NCBI RefSeq assembly: GCF_003265705.1
Contig: NW_020312827.1
Location: 22,006,413-22,070,412, forward strand
Direction of reading: 5' to 3'
Origin: Callorhinus ursinus
Lineage: Eukaryota; Chordata; Mammalia; Carnivora; Otariidae
Length of the DNA stretch: 64,000 nt
Shown here: positions 1-11,037 of the stretch, one piece after another
How positions within the stretch are numbered: position 1 is the stretch's first letter
Layout: each line of letters begins with the position of its first letter
Notes under the pieces: generated by a model
What the model saw: the letters and a program-made list of their open reading frames with translations, nothing else
Told to the model about the DNA's origin: nothing
Databases searched by the model: none
Translations under genes and position numbers: made by a program

Positions 1-589
1 ATGTGTCAAGTGAAAAGCATAAAGTAAGAGTCCTCAAAATTATCAGAGAATGGTGATTCCTGACAATCCACAAATCATGAGCTAGCATCCTGGGCTCTCA
101 AACAACCTCTCTCCCTCCAAACCGTAGTTATTCAATTATTTGAATACATAATTTACTGTCAACCTGCTACACATTGGGGATTGCTTTCAATTCTAGGATG
201 AACATGATATAACCTCACAGAATGTATGAACTACTAAAGAATGTATGTAGTTCAGATATGTAACCAAGGAGTCAGTTTTGTGCATCAAGTGCTTCGAATG
301 GGAAGTCAAAGTCCTAGGAGAACATAGAGGGTACTCCTAACCTCATTGCCATGAGGAGTAAAGAAAGGCTTTCCAGACTGGTGACAGCTGATTTGAGACC
401 ACAGGCAAAGGGGGATGGGAGGTGAAGCCAGTCATATTGGTACAAGATGGTTTCAGAAGGGAAATAGCATGTTCAAAGGCTTGGGCAGTAAAATGGGTAA
501 TCACACTTGTCTTGGATTTATCTGCCTGCTGGACATGAATTATCTGGCACTGACACTATTAGCAGGCGCCGTCTACATGGGGGTATGGG

Positions 590-1154
590 TGTAGTTGGTT
601 CTGAAAGGTACCAGAACATGCCAGCCCAAAATATGCCTCTTTGGCCTATGGATTATTTTGAGCTAAAGGCCACTGAGAACCAGCAGATATAGGAAAAGCT
701 CTAAAAAAAAAAATGGGGCCACATTTTTGTTTTATAAAGGTAATTTACATGTATAAAGGAATTTTACATTTGCAAAGGCATTCCAACCTTCTCCCTTACC
801 AGGAAGTAGAAGACTCTTAGCAATTGTTCAGCAATGAAGAAGGTACCACTTAAATTCTCATAACAAACCTAATTAAACAACCCTTGTTTATCATACCTTT
901 TCAGGTCACCTTCCAAGACCTTGCCTCCCTCCCCTAGAAGCTCAAATCCATTTTTCCTCTATTTAGCCTAAGACAGTACACAACCCCAAGTTCTAACCAC
1001 CCCACTGGGTTACTATCCCTAGGTGCTCCCGGGTCTATGTGCATTATAAACTTCTGGTTTTCTCTTGTCAGTCTGTCTCTTGCCAGTCTAATGAACACCA
1101 CCCAGCCAGAGGACCTAAGATGGGTAGAGGGAAGATATTTTTTCCTCCCCTACA
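590..1154 (+). mobile_element. ERV1-type solo LTR (probable)
   Basis: The segment runs from tgtagttggttctgaaaggt to a terminal cctcccctaca. The 3' part has the typical ERV1 R-U5 wording (ttttctcttgtcagtctgtctcttgcc, then cacccagccagaggacctaa and gggtagagggaag). An earlier part reads accagaacatgccagcccaa and tatggattattttgagctaa, familiar from MER4-like LTRs. A variant polyadenylation signal (attataaa) lies near 1043. No gag, pol or env remnant follows it. The 5' boundary is inferred from the TG...CA rule; I could not find a convincing 4-5 bp duplication. Confidence 0.55.
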
Positions 1155-2087
1155 AGTTCTCATACACGGTCAAGCAGCCCCATGCCCCAAAGACAAATGT
1201 GGACACATACGCTTTCCACACCCCACCTGTATGTAGTTCAGAATGGCCAGCCATCACATGAGGCCAGAGACAATTAACTTCTTAGGGCTCCTAGCAGGCA
1301 GGATGCTGACATGGGCTGGATGAGAACTTTTAAGCACACTCCGAACAGCTCAATTAGATCAAGAGAAAGGCTTCCTGAAGCAGCTCAATAGATTTATTGT
1401 ACATTTTCCTTCTCTTTACAATATTAAAAAAATAAATAAAAATCCTCAGCTTCTTTGTGACCTGGAGTTGAAAGGTTGCTCCAGCCCCTTGCAGTGAGCC
1501 TCCCTCTCAGGTTAGCCTGCTTTCCTTTTTAATGGGCTGCAAGCTCCTCAGTCAACAGCATATTTATGGGGGAGAACAGGCTCCTCGGCACTCAGCCGGC
1601 CCTGGAAGCCATTCTAAGTCACTGTGTATTTATACATTTGACAATAGCTCTCAGGCAAGAGGGCAGGAGTACCACTTCCAGGCATCAAGATCACAGCAGA
1701 GAGAACAACAAGGAAATAAAAAGATGAGTAAACCTGCCAGTGCCCTCTTCTTGATCGAGCTCTGGTGTGGATCTGGGTACATGCGGGGAAGACAGAGTGA
1801 ATGTATGGCTTCTAATGCATTGTCCATAATTCAGCCCTGCGCAGAAGGCAGGCAGTTCTTCATGGCATTGTCAGAAGCAGGTCATAAATACAGTTTTACT
1901 GGGGGAAAGTGACGAAAAGGATGGAGAATGAACATTTGGGTGGCTTGTCAAGGAACTATGTGGAATGCCTCTAGGTCTTTGTTCTTCTGTTTGCAACCTT
2001 TATAATCCAAACATATGCTTTTTCCAGTCTAATTTTTTATTTAATAATTTGGATAAAGTTATGGATATTTATGAATAAAACAGCCAC

Positions 2088-2315
2088 CAAAGCACTTACT
2101 AAGCATCTATTGTGTGCTCTATCCTAGACCTTTTCATTTATTACCTCACTCAGAGTTCACAACAATGCTACATGGTAATTACTATTATTCCCATTTTATA
2201 GATGAGGAAACTGACAGAGGGTTTCAATAACCCATCCAAAGCCACACAGCAAGGGCATGGCAGAGCTACCTACCTAAGTCTGACTCCAGGGTCCAAGTTC
2301 TCACCATGTGCTAAT
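2088..2315 (+). repeat. MIR element
   Basis: Near full-length: agcacttactaagcatctat, ctcagagttcacaacaatgc, cccattttatagatgaggaa, ccaaagccacacagcaaggg and ctgactccagggtccaagtt occur in MIR order. Ancient and non-coding. Confidence 0.85.
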
Positions 2316-2894
2316 TGATTATAAACATCTGTGATTCACCACTTAAACATACAGGTACTTCTGTGAGAGTCCTTCAGTTTTGTTTTTGTTTTTAGTTCTT
2401 AACAACCCTGAAGTCAGTAGCAACATCTGACAGTTGGTTGGATTTTGATACGTCAAGTTGGCTGAGTTATCCAGATTCCTAAATTTACTACATGACTTTA
2501 GTAGATCAGTCCTTGAACATTGCTGAACTAAAAGGGCAACTAATCCATACCTGTTAAATGCTACAACCGAGTATTTTGGATTGGGGAAATATTGCAGGAA
2601 ATGGGTCTCCTTTTCAGTGTCTATGGTCCTCCTACTGCATTATTTTTGTGGAGAAGTTGTGAAATACCTTCTAGCTTTTCCTTGCCTCTTCCAATCCACT
2701 TTTCCCAATAGCCATCATAATTTCTAGATATGAAATTTTATCACATCACCATTTGGTTTAAAAGCTGTCATCGTGCTGAAAATAAAAATCCTAGTGGCAA
2801 AGTTCTTAGGAAAACAATGGCTTGGTTCCCCTACATTACAGTTTCTGTAAACGACCTGCTCTTTGAGCTGTTTTAGATTTTTATTTATAGGTAT

Positions 2895-2995
2895 ACATAT
2901 ATCACTTTATGTATATATGTGTGTATGTGTGTGTGTATATGTATCTTTACATATTTATACATATAAATATATATGATATCTAATACATATATATA
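2895..2995. repeat. TA/TG-rich low-complexity tract
   Basis: Alternating tatacatatat, (tg)n and (ta)n runs, about 100 nt. No gene signal. Confidence 0.85.
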
Positions 2996-3679
2996 TCAAG
3001 TTCAACTTGTAGAAAGTTTTGAAGTCTCATTTCTGGCAGTCTCAGTTCTGGCAGAACCTGGCATAAATTGCTGAGAGTCATATAATCTATTTTGGACCTG
3101 AGGGATGACGGAGAGAAAACACCATGGCAGATAGCTTTTGTGTCAGCCCTGCTAAAGATAGGAGGGCAGGGGACACGTTGGCTTCAACAAATGTGTATCT
3201 TCTGTAAAGGGACACAGAGTAGTTTTAGAGGTTCCTCAAGAAGTAAAACAATCAAATAATCCAAAAGTAAAGGATTAAGGGGCTGGGGAAGAAGATGCTT
3301 TTCAGTACATGCAAAACCAAAGAGAGGAGGATAGCTACCAGTTTTCTTGTTTCTTATAAGTATAAGAACAAAAGAAAGCAGGTTTAACCCTGGCAATAAG
3401 AGGAGAGTCAACTGTAGTGCATCAGATGATCCCGGATTCTTTAACTTTCGGTCAGCGTGATGGGAAGAGTGCACTTTGAGATCAGACCTAGCTCCGATTC
3501 TAGCTCCACTCTTACCTAGCATGGGTTTCTCCAGATATGCAGTGAGGATGACAAAAGCAGCCTCTGAGGACTGATGTGATGGTCCAATTAGAGGAAATAT
3601 GCAAAATGTCTTTCACAGCCAGGAACAACGTGGCAGAACGCAGTAAATGCTAGACTCCCTAACTCCATGTTTTCCCAAT

Positions 3680-3840
3680 TTGCTTAATCATAAAATCAAA
3701 CTGGAGATACTTGTCAAAAAACAGATTTCCAGGCATCTCCCTTAGAGATCCTGATTCAACAAGTCTGTGGTGAGGTCCAGGAATCTATATGTTCACTAAA
3801 GGCCTTTAGTGATTATTATGTTATAGCAAGTTTAGGGAAT
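3680..3840 (+). repeat. hAT-Charlie-type MITE fragment (MER5-like)
   Basis: aacagatttccaggcatctc, gagatcctgattcaacaagt and gtggtgaggtccaggaatct follow a MER5-like non-autonomous DNA transposon. Family assigned from memory. Confidence 0.55.
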
Positions 3841-3919
3841 AGTGCTCCAGCTCATGTGGCCAAACCCCGTGGATTTGGATCTAGACCAGATCAAACTAGA
3901 AAGGTCTGGAAAAGCCTCC

Positions 3920-4175
3920 TGTTATGGGTTGAATTTTGTCTACCCTATAATGATATGTTGAAGCCCTAACCCCCAGCATGGGAACATATTTGGAAATAGG
4001 GAGGTTGCAGATATAATTAGTTAAGTTAGATGAAGCCATACTGCAGTAGGGTGGAGTCCTAATCCAGTATGACTGGTGCCTTGGTAAGAAGACAGTCGCA
4101 TGAAGACAAGGACACATAGGGAAAGAGTCATGTGATGGGGAAGTCAAGACTGGAATTACACAGCTGCAAGTCAAG
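3920..4175 (+). mobile_element. MaLR (MLT1-like) LTR fragment, 5' part
   Basis: Starts tgttatgggttgaattttgt and continues with gatatgttgaagccctaacc, catatttggaaataggg, ttagatgaagcc and ccagtatgactggtgcc. This order matches the 5' half of an MLT1-type MaLR LTR. The 3' half is missing: a second LTR-like start follows directly. Confidence 0.6.
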
Positions 4176-4270
4176 TGTTACAGACTGAATGTTTGCGTCC
4201 CCCAACATCATATTAAAATCCTAATCTCCAATGTGATGATTATTTGGAGGTAAGGTTAATAGTCGGTTGT
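4176..4270 (+). mobile_element. Second MaLR-like LTR 5' end
   Basis: Starts tgttacagactgaatgtttgcgtcccc and continues cctaatctccaatgtgatga and tatttggaggtaaggt, the opening of an MLT1-class LTR. Only about 95 nt are recognisable. It directly abuts the previous fragment. Confidence 0.5.
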
Positions 4271-5454
4271 AATTTTGTTTAAGTCCTCTATCCAGTAATA
4301 CGGTTTTTTTTGAAAATAAGTAAAATATCAAATGCATTTCTAGCACATTACAGCTATTTCTGAGCTCAGAAAAGTTCTGAGAGTGAGACAAACCCCAAAT
4401 GGCAAAGTCACCTGGTGCGTGCAAACTTTTCATTATCACTGGCACAAGTTATGCCCCACAGATGAGTTAGTTTTCCATATATTCAATTCAGCCCTCACTG
4501 TAAGGACAAAATGACATCTCATTACTCCATCCCTTATCAACACCATAATGGAATCAACTGGAGTCACAAGTATGATGTTTCATAGTCATTTCTTCTAGGG
4601 TGGGAAACTTGTGAGTGGATGAAAGGGCAAGTAGGTAATACCTCAAGGCTTTGACTGCTTTTCCATTTTACTTCTATTTTTCTCTCCACAAAAAAATGTA
4701 GTGTGGTGCCACTAAACTAATTTCTAGGTTTGGGGGTAAGAGATTACAACAAAAGTTTGTGCTTTCAAGTAACAGGGGCTGTTAGAACCTTTTTGACCCA
4801 TGTTTATGGCTCCTTACAGAAGGCAGATATCTATCACAATGTTCTTTCTGTCATTCACATCTAATTCTTATTCGCTATGCAAAAAAAAAAAAAAAAAAAA
4901 AACAACTTGGTGATCAACAAGAGCATTCACCCAATTCCCTGCTCATGTAGCATATAGGTGTTTGGTTAAAAACAGGTGGAAGCAAGGGAAGAATCTCATT
5001 AATCTCAATTTGTTAATCTACCTGGTAGGAGCAGCATAAAGAATAAAACCCCATGCTATGTAAGCATTAAGAAGCAAGGCTGGAAAATAGATAATAAAAT
5101 AATTTATCTGTTTTTAAACAGTGTAAAATTGATAGGTTGATTTTAATTTGGAAATTTTTTCCCCAAGAAGAAGTCTGGATATATTTATATATATTTGCTT
5201 ACTAGATGTTGATTATTTTTCTTAGTAATAGCCCAGAGGTGTCAAACACAAATCCTAATTAAATCATAGTGTGCTTCTACCTTGCCTCATGACTCAAAGC
5301 AAGAAACTTAGCATCATTTTCCTGACCATTATATACACATAATTAAATGATCAGTAGTTCATGAAATAGTATAAAATAGAAAGCAGAAAGAATATAATGC
5401 TCATGTAACATTGTGGGGGTGATTAGTTAGAAGGAACCGAGGAGATGATTTAGA

Positions 5455-5575
5455 AAAGTGTTTCTGTGAGGGTGGTACATGGACCCCTGTTAGAATCACC
5501 TGGAGAGCTTTTTAAAAATACATCTTCTCAGAACCCATCTGAGACTTAGGCAAGTGTTGCAGGGTAGGGCCTTAA
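5455..5575 (+). repeat. hAT-Charlie-type MITE fragment
   Basis: gtgtttctgtgagggtggta, ttagaatcacctggagagct, then aacccatctgagacttaggc. Typical hAT-Charlie MITE wording, diverged. Confidence 0.5.
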
Positions 5576-5700
5576 GTCACTCTCTTTTTTTCCCTCAAAT
5601 TTGTATTGGTGGTATCAGAGTAACTTAAGAAGTTATTTTGAAATACATATTCCCTTCTATCTCCTAAAGCCAAACAAAATTCTGAGTTGACAGTGGAATT

Positions 5701-5726
5701 AAACAAACAAACAAACAAACAAACAA
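5701..5726. repeat. (AAAC)n microsatellite
   Basis: About six aaac/acaa units in otherwise unique sequence. Confidence 0.9.
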
Positions 5727-5754
5727 CTTTGCAGGCAATCCCACCTTGGAAACC

Positions 5755-5885
5755 ACTGATCTCATCTAATGCCTTCATTTTACTGACAGCAAAATAAAGT
5801 ATAGGAAGCTGTGATCCACCTAAAGTCATGCTGCGTATGTTACTGGCAAAGCCCAGACTCCACCTTGATCCCCCTGACAGGTGTC
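5755..5885 (+). repeat. MIR fragment
   Basis: ttcattttactgacagcaaa, acctaaagtcatgctgcgta and gcccagactccaccttga follow the MIR second half. Weak. Confidence 0.5.
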
Positions 5886-8772
5886 ACGCTGTTTTCTTCT
5901 TAAATACATTTTACTACAAAAAAAAGTCAAATATTCAAAAGTAACCAAAATCATCTGATGAACATTCATGTACTCATTATCCAAGTCCAACAATGATCAA
6001 TTCATGGCTGACTATGTCTCACCTTTGTCCATACCACCTCTCTACCCTAGCCCCTGATTATTCTGAGGCAACTCCAGGACCATATCATTTCATCTAAAGT
6101 ATTTGCCAAATTATATCATTGTAAAGAAGAACCCATTAATACTGCTTAGCTTCTTTGTGCTTCAGTATTTTTCATCTAAAAAAAAAAGTTGGAACTCTCA
6201 AATATCAAGCTTGTGAAAGCATTTATGTATTTGTGAGTTATAATATCCTTTCTCCCTCATCTGAGAAGTAGGAAGGATTTAAAAAGCATATGTTAGTTTG
6301 ATCATCTGACCAACTCCATAATTGTTTAAGGTAGAAGAAACTGTGGGAATATAGTCTTTGAAATATTGAGGCACTATGGGCAATCTAGGGACAAATGAAC
6401 CTAGAATTAAAGATAACATATAATGGGCGAGGTTATGGCCTTTCTTTCACAAACCAAAACATACTTAGATCAAAGGAGTAAGTAGCAACCAATCCACCTA
6501 GGAAATTTTTTAAAAATTGGCCTTTTACTTTTTAGAGATATTTGGAGTGACACAGCAATATGGGGGAAAGCCGCTATAACAAACCCTGTCACAGTGCATA
6601 CAAAATGCTTACTTATAGTGCTGTACATAAAAAGGAGGACGGAAGGAGCGAGAGAGAGACAAAGAGGGAGAAGAAAGGGTGAGAGAGACTAACTCATGCA
6701 CATTTTATCCCATTCAGTACAAGGAGTTAATTATCATTATGGTAAATTATACAGCATATGAATTGAGGTAATCCTAGGGCAATCATCTCCCACTTCAATT
6801 AACAAGAGGTACAATATCTTGCAAAACTCCAAAAGTTTTAGAATGCTTTCTGTCATTGCTACCTAATGGTTGATACGTCTGGAAAATCTGACTTTGGAGA
6901 GTAGGGTTAATGTGATCCCTGTTCTAACAATGACAGAAATATAATTCTACACCAAAAGAAAGAATCTCATATATTGCTCAATCTGCCACAATATACTGGA
7001 ATGGAATAAACAAAACGGAATAAAGTATAATGACCACAATAATACATTAGGGTCCCCACTTGTATTTTAAAAACAAATAGTGGCTGACAAAGGTATATGA
7101 GGGTCTTGATATGAGAGAGAAGGCTGTGAACTGTTTTACATAAACGTTAGTACAATACTCTTATATTGGCTGGAAAAAAATATACATGAATTTGTGTGTG
7201 TGTGCATATATACATAATGTATACATATATTTTAACTTACAATGACATGGAAAATGTCTGATATATTTCTAAAACTCTGAGAGGAAATTAGAATAATATT
7301 GAATTTGATTAAATACCTTTCATATTGTTTTCAGAAAGCATGCAGTTGATTCTGAACTTCTGGTTTGTTGTTTTTAGATTTAGCATGAAACCCAATTCTG
7401 TGATTTAAAAGAACACATCAGTGAATGTCTATATTTAAAAAATGAAAGCTATCATCCATTTTACAGTATCGTAAACTAAATCCCCTGGAGGAGAAATGAT
7501 TTGCCTTAGGTCAGAAAGCTAATTATTTGAAGAGCCTGGTATTTTTATTTGGCTGAGGAGATGTGTCAAGTGACTCATCCAGCGAGTATTTGTTGTATAA
7601 TGTAGTGAGGAGTATGCAAGTGGTACATGCTCCCTAAGCTTGACAGGATTACAATCTAATTTGGGAGATAAGATACTGGAACAAGAACTAGTTTTTTTAA
7701 ATTATGGCATCAAATTATGTAATATACATTCATAATATTTTGGAGCTGAGGTAAAGTAAAAGAGTACTGTAATCAGTATAGGTAAGGTGACATTTAAGCT
7801 TTTGTTTTAAGGGATGAAGACACACACTTCAGCCTCTAGGAATCTGCAGTCTAGTGTTGGAGAGAGGGGTGGACAGACATGGAAAAATGATCTATGTCAA
7901 AAGGCAGAAGTTTTATTATACAACTAAAACAAATACAGTAGTTGCTATGTGTCACTGTGAAGGACAGCAATCAAAAGAGGTTTCATGGGGAAATCCTAAG
8001 TTGGGCCTTGAGGAACAAATAGATGTCAGAGAAAGTGTGCGGAGCAAGACATTCCAAAAGTGAGTAAATTCAAGGAGGTATAAAAAGGGATGGGCATGTG
8101 GCTGAGACAAAGGCAGGTGTAGGTAGGTGTCGGGAGAGATGGTTGGAAAGATGGATGGAGGCAGGGTTGTGGAGAGCCAAGAATGCACGCTTAGAAACAG
8201 ATGCTTCTGTAACCCCAGGAGTCGCCAAAAGGTTCCCAGTGGACTGACAAGTTGGGACAGTGTTTTGGAAGATGACTCAGGTGGCAAGGGAGATTGGACC
8301 ATCCAGCAGCTAGAAGCAGAGCGGCCAGTTGGTAGGCTGTTTTTATTTTTCAGAAAAGAGATGAGGGCCCTAAGTAGGCCAGTGGCAAAAGAAATAAATG
8401 AAAGAAGAGGAGAAATATCGGTATCGTCCATTGACTGAATGCGAAGGGTTAGAGCAGAGTCAAAGATGATTCCATGGTTTCAGCTGAAACTCAGCAGAGA
8501 GGAGCGTGATCCCCTAACTCAGAAAGGAAAAGGGAGAGGTGGGTTTGTAGAAAACAATGGGATGGGACAGTTTTACCCAGTGAGTATGACGTGGCAGCCA
8601 GCATCCTCTGGACATATTCAGGAGGAAACTGGGAACTGGAACTCAAGAGAGAAGACAGATTTTTTTTTAAAAAAAAGGGTGACCAGGTGTTCACTTCAGG
8701 TATATGACAGCATGCGAAAGGATGCAGAATTGAGAGTATGCTCGTATGAGGCCCATCAAAGATGGAATTCTT

Positions 8773-8966
8773 TTTTTTTTTAAGATTTTATTTTTTTATT
8801 TGTCTCAGAGAGAGAGAGAGAGCACAAGCAGGGGGAGTGGCAGGCAGAGGGAGAAGCAGACTCCCCGCTGAGCAGGGAGTCCGATTCGGGACTCGATCCC
8901 AGGACCCTGGGATCACGACCTGAGCTGAAGGCAGACGCTTACCTGACTGAGCCACCCAGGCACCCC
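8773..8966 (-). mobile_element. CAN-SINE (SINEC), antisense
   Basis: A T-run, aagattttattt and (ga)n precede the reversed SINE body, ending gagccacccaggcacccc. The tRNA-like head (gctcag..., A box) and GGGATCGAGTCC-type B box are readable on the minus strand. The duplication aaagatggaattctt flanks it (8758-8772 and 8967-8981). Confidence 0.95.
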
Positions 8967-9546
8967 AAAGATGGAATTCTTTGAAACAAATTTCATTTAG
9001 GGAACAGTGGTAGACAACGTAAGATATATCAAGTCTGGGGTGCCCTTTCTGGTAGCTAGCACTGCCCTCGCAGCATATGGGGACCACAATAGCAAGACAG
9101 CCTGGTCCCCGTCCCTCCATTGGAGGGCAGAATTCCAAATGATTCCTCCACACTTGTCCTTTGGACCTCATCCAATTGTTTTCTTAACTTTCTCAGGTAT
9201 TTTAGGTATTCCTATTGTTAGCTCCAGACTATGACTTTGAATTCTTCCATCCTGCTTCACTGTCACAGAATACACCCTTGACACACCAGTGTGCCGTCAT
9301 TTCAACCCAACCCATAGGTAGGCAGTGATGGCTTCAGGATTTCTAAGAACAGCTTCCTTAAGATCATCAGGGTATTTGGAATAGGAGGTCAGAAAACTTA
9401 TTTTGAAACTGCAATTTTTATACAAAGATCTGCTTTTAGTTACATTGTATGTTAGAGCAACAGAACTTTCTAAAAATACATTTACTTGCACTTCATATGC
9501 TTTGTCAGTTTTTGGTAATTATCGCTATTGTTATCATTCCTGGTGT

Positions 9547-10024
9547 CTGATATATTAGTGTCCCATGGTTGCTGTAGCAAATTAACACCAACGGGATGGC
9601 TTACAACAGAAAGTTACTCTCTCATAGTTCTGGAAACCAGAAGTCCCCAGTTACTGTCATTTAGCTGAAATCAGGCCACCAGCAGAGTTGTACTCTCTCT
9701 GGAGGCCTGAGGGAGAACCGGTTTCTTGACTGTTCCAGCCGCTGGTGGCTGCCAGCATTCCGTGGCTTGTGGCTGTGTCACTCCAATCTCTGCCTCTGTG
9801 TTCACACCACATTCTCTGTGCAAGCAGAGATTCTCCTCTGCTTCTCTCTCCTAAGTATACTTGCAATGACATTTAGGGCCTTCCCAGATAATCCAGGATT
9901 GCCTCATCTCACTATCCCCATAACTTAGTCATACTTTCAAAGGCCCTTTTTCCACATAAGGCCAAACTCACAGGTTCCGGGAATTTGGACCTGGTATCTT
10001 TGGAAGAGATTTTTCAGCCTACTA
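9547..10024 (-). mobile_element. MaLR (MLT1-like) LTR, antisense
   Basis: On the plus strand the repeat begins near ttgctgtagcaaattaacac, followed by ctctcatagttctggaaacc, gctggtggctgccagcattc, ttcccagataatccaggatt and cataaggccaaactcacagg. Reversed, this reads as the MLT1-type 3' end (ccagaactgtgagagagtaa...) running back to its 5' part. It is diverged and old. The exact subfamily is not determined. Confidence 0.55.
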
Positions 10025-10566
10025 CATAAGGGTTGGCTAATGGATTTTCTCAAGACACCTGGGGTAATATTTCCAGCTCTTCTTCCTTGTGGGATCCTGA
10101 ATGTCAAGCTGCTAACCTAGGTATGAATTTTGACCTAACAAAGACCTGGCCTTCATTATCAATGTTGGCCTAAACCCATTCATTTCAGTTTTCGAAACAC
10201 TGTTACCACATGAGGAATTCCATGTGAAGTCCACCATTTTTAAAGTAACCTCAACTTGCACTTAAGTATTAGAATATTTTCATAAAAATGCTACACACTG
10301 ATGTGACATATGGATTTAATTAATATTATGCCAAGCCAAAGATCATCAATTCCCACTGGTGACATTAAGATGAAATCAATGTTGCAGGCCACAAAATGTG
10401 CAACGTGACAAAATCTGACAGCATTAGAAAATTGTTAAAATGAAATGCATGATATAAACTCCATGCTGAGATATAATATAAATGGCAGAAATGAAGATAC
10501 ATACAGTGGCCTAATAGTTGCTGATAGCAATAAAACCCTACTGTAGTCAATGTAGTGTTTTTAATC

Positions 10567-10768
10567 TTTTTTTTTTTTTTTTTTAAGATTTTATTTATTT
10601 TTATTTGAGAGAGAGAGAATGAGAGATAGCACGAGAGGGAAGAGGGTCAGAGGGAGAAGCAGACTCCCTGCTGAGCAGGGAGCCCGATGCGGGACTCGAT
10701 CCCAGGACTCCAGGATCATGACCTGAGCCGAAGGCAGTCGCTTAACCAACTGAGCCACCCAGGCACCC
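10567..10768 (-). mobile_element. CAN-SINE (SINEC), antisense
   Basis: A full-length reversed SINE from an 18-nt T-run to gagccacccaggcaccc, with an exact 20-bp target-site duplication, tcaatgtagtgtttttaatc (10547-10566 and 10769-10788). The exact duplication suggests a fairly recent insertion. It landed at the edge of the 82-bp minisatellite that follows. Confidence 0.95.
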
Positions 10769-10780
10769 TCAATGTAGTGT

Positions 10781-11037
10781 TTTTAATCACTTTACTGAGA
10801 AGGGGGTCACTGGCATAGAAGATCTGACAGTGGATAACCTTAGTTCTACTAAGTATGCCAAATTTTAATCACTTTACTGAAAAGGGGGTCACTGGCATAG
10901 AAGATCTGACAGTGGATAACCCTAGTTCTACTATGTATGCCAAATTTTAATNNNNNNNNNNACTTTACTGAAAAGGGGGTCACTGGCATAAAAGATCTGA
11001 CAGTGGATAACCCTAGTTCCACTACATATGCCAAATT
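10781..11037. repeat. 82-bp minisatellite, three copies seen, with a gap inside
   Basis: Units start ttttaatcactttactga... at 10781, 10863 and 10945, an exact 82-bp period. Each unit holds agggggtcactggcat, gatctgacagtggataacc and tatgccaaattttaat. Copies differ at only a few bases (for example cttagttctactaag versus cctagttctactatg and cctagttccactaca). A 10-N gap lies at the start of the third copy, so the true copy number is unknown. Confidence 0.95.
10952..10961. other. Assembly gap (10 N) inside the minisatellite
   Basis: Ten Ns replace what should be a single base (c) before actttactg if the 82-bp period simply continued. The gap therefore stands for an unknown length, probably unassembled repeat units. 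Confidence 0.95.

Larger units (their letters stand above)
4271..8757. other. Mostly unclassified intron sequence
   Basis: Apart from short hAT, MIR and simple tracts listed separately, I see no gene. There are A-runs (4880-4902), a purine-rich tract (6631-6691) and TA/TG tracts near 7190-7230. The 7.8-8.7 kb part reads like an old interspersed repeat (tgagtaaattcaaggaggta, caaagatgattccatggttt) but I could not assign a family. Confidence 0.6.

Noticed and set aside
7952..8431. 159-codon open frame on the minus strand
   Set aside because: Ser/Leu/Pro-rich translation of what looks like old repeat DNA; overlapping frames on the other strand are equally open. No recognisable domain.
10781..11037. 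CRISPR-like array
   Set aside because: The whole 82-bp unit repeats with no variable spacers, and the genome is mammalian. It is a minisatellite.
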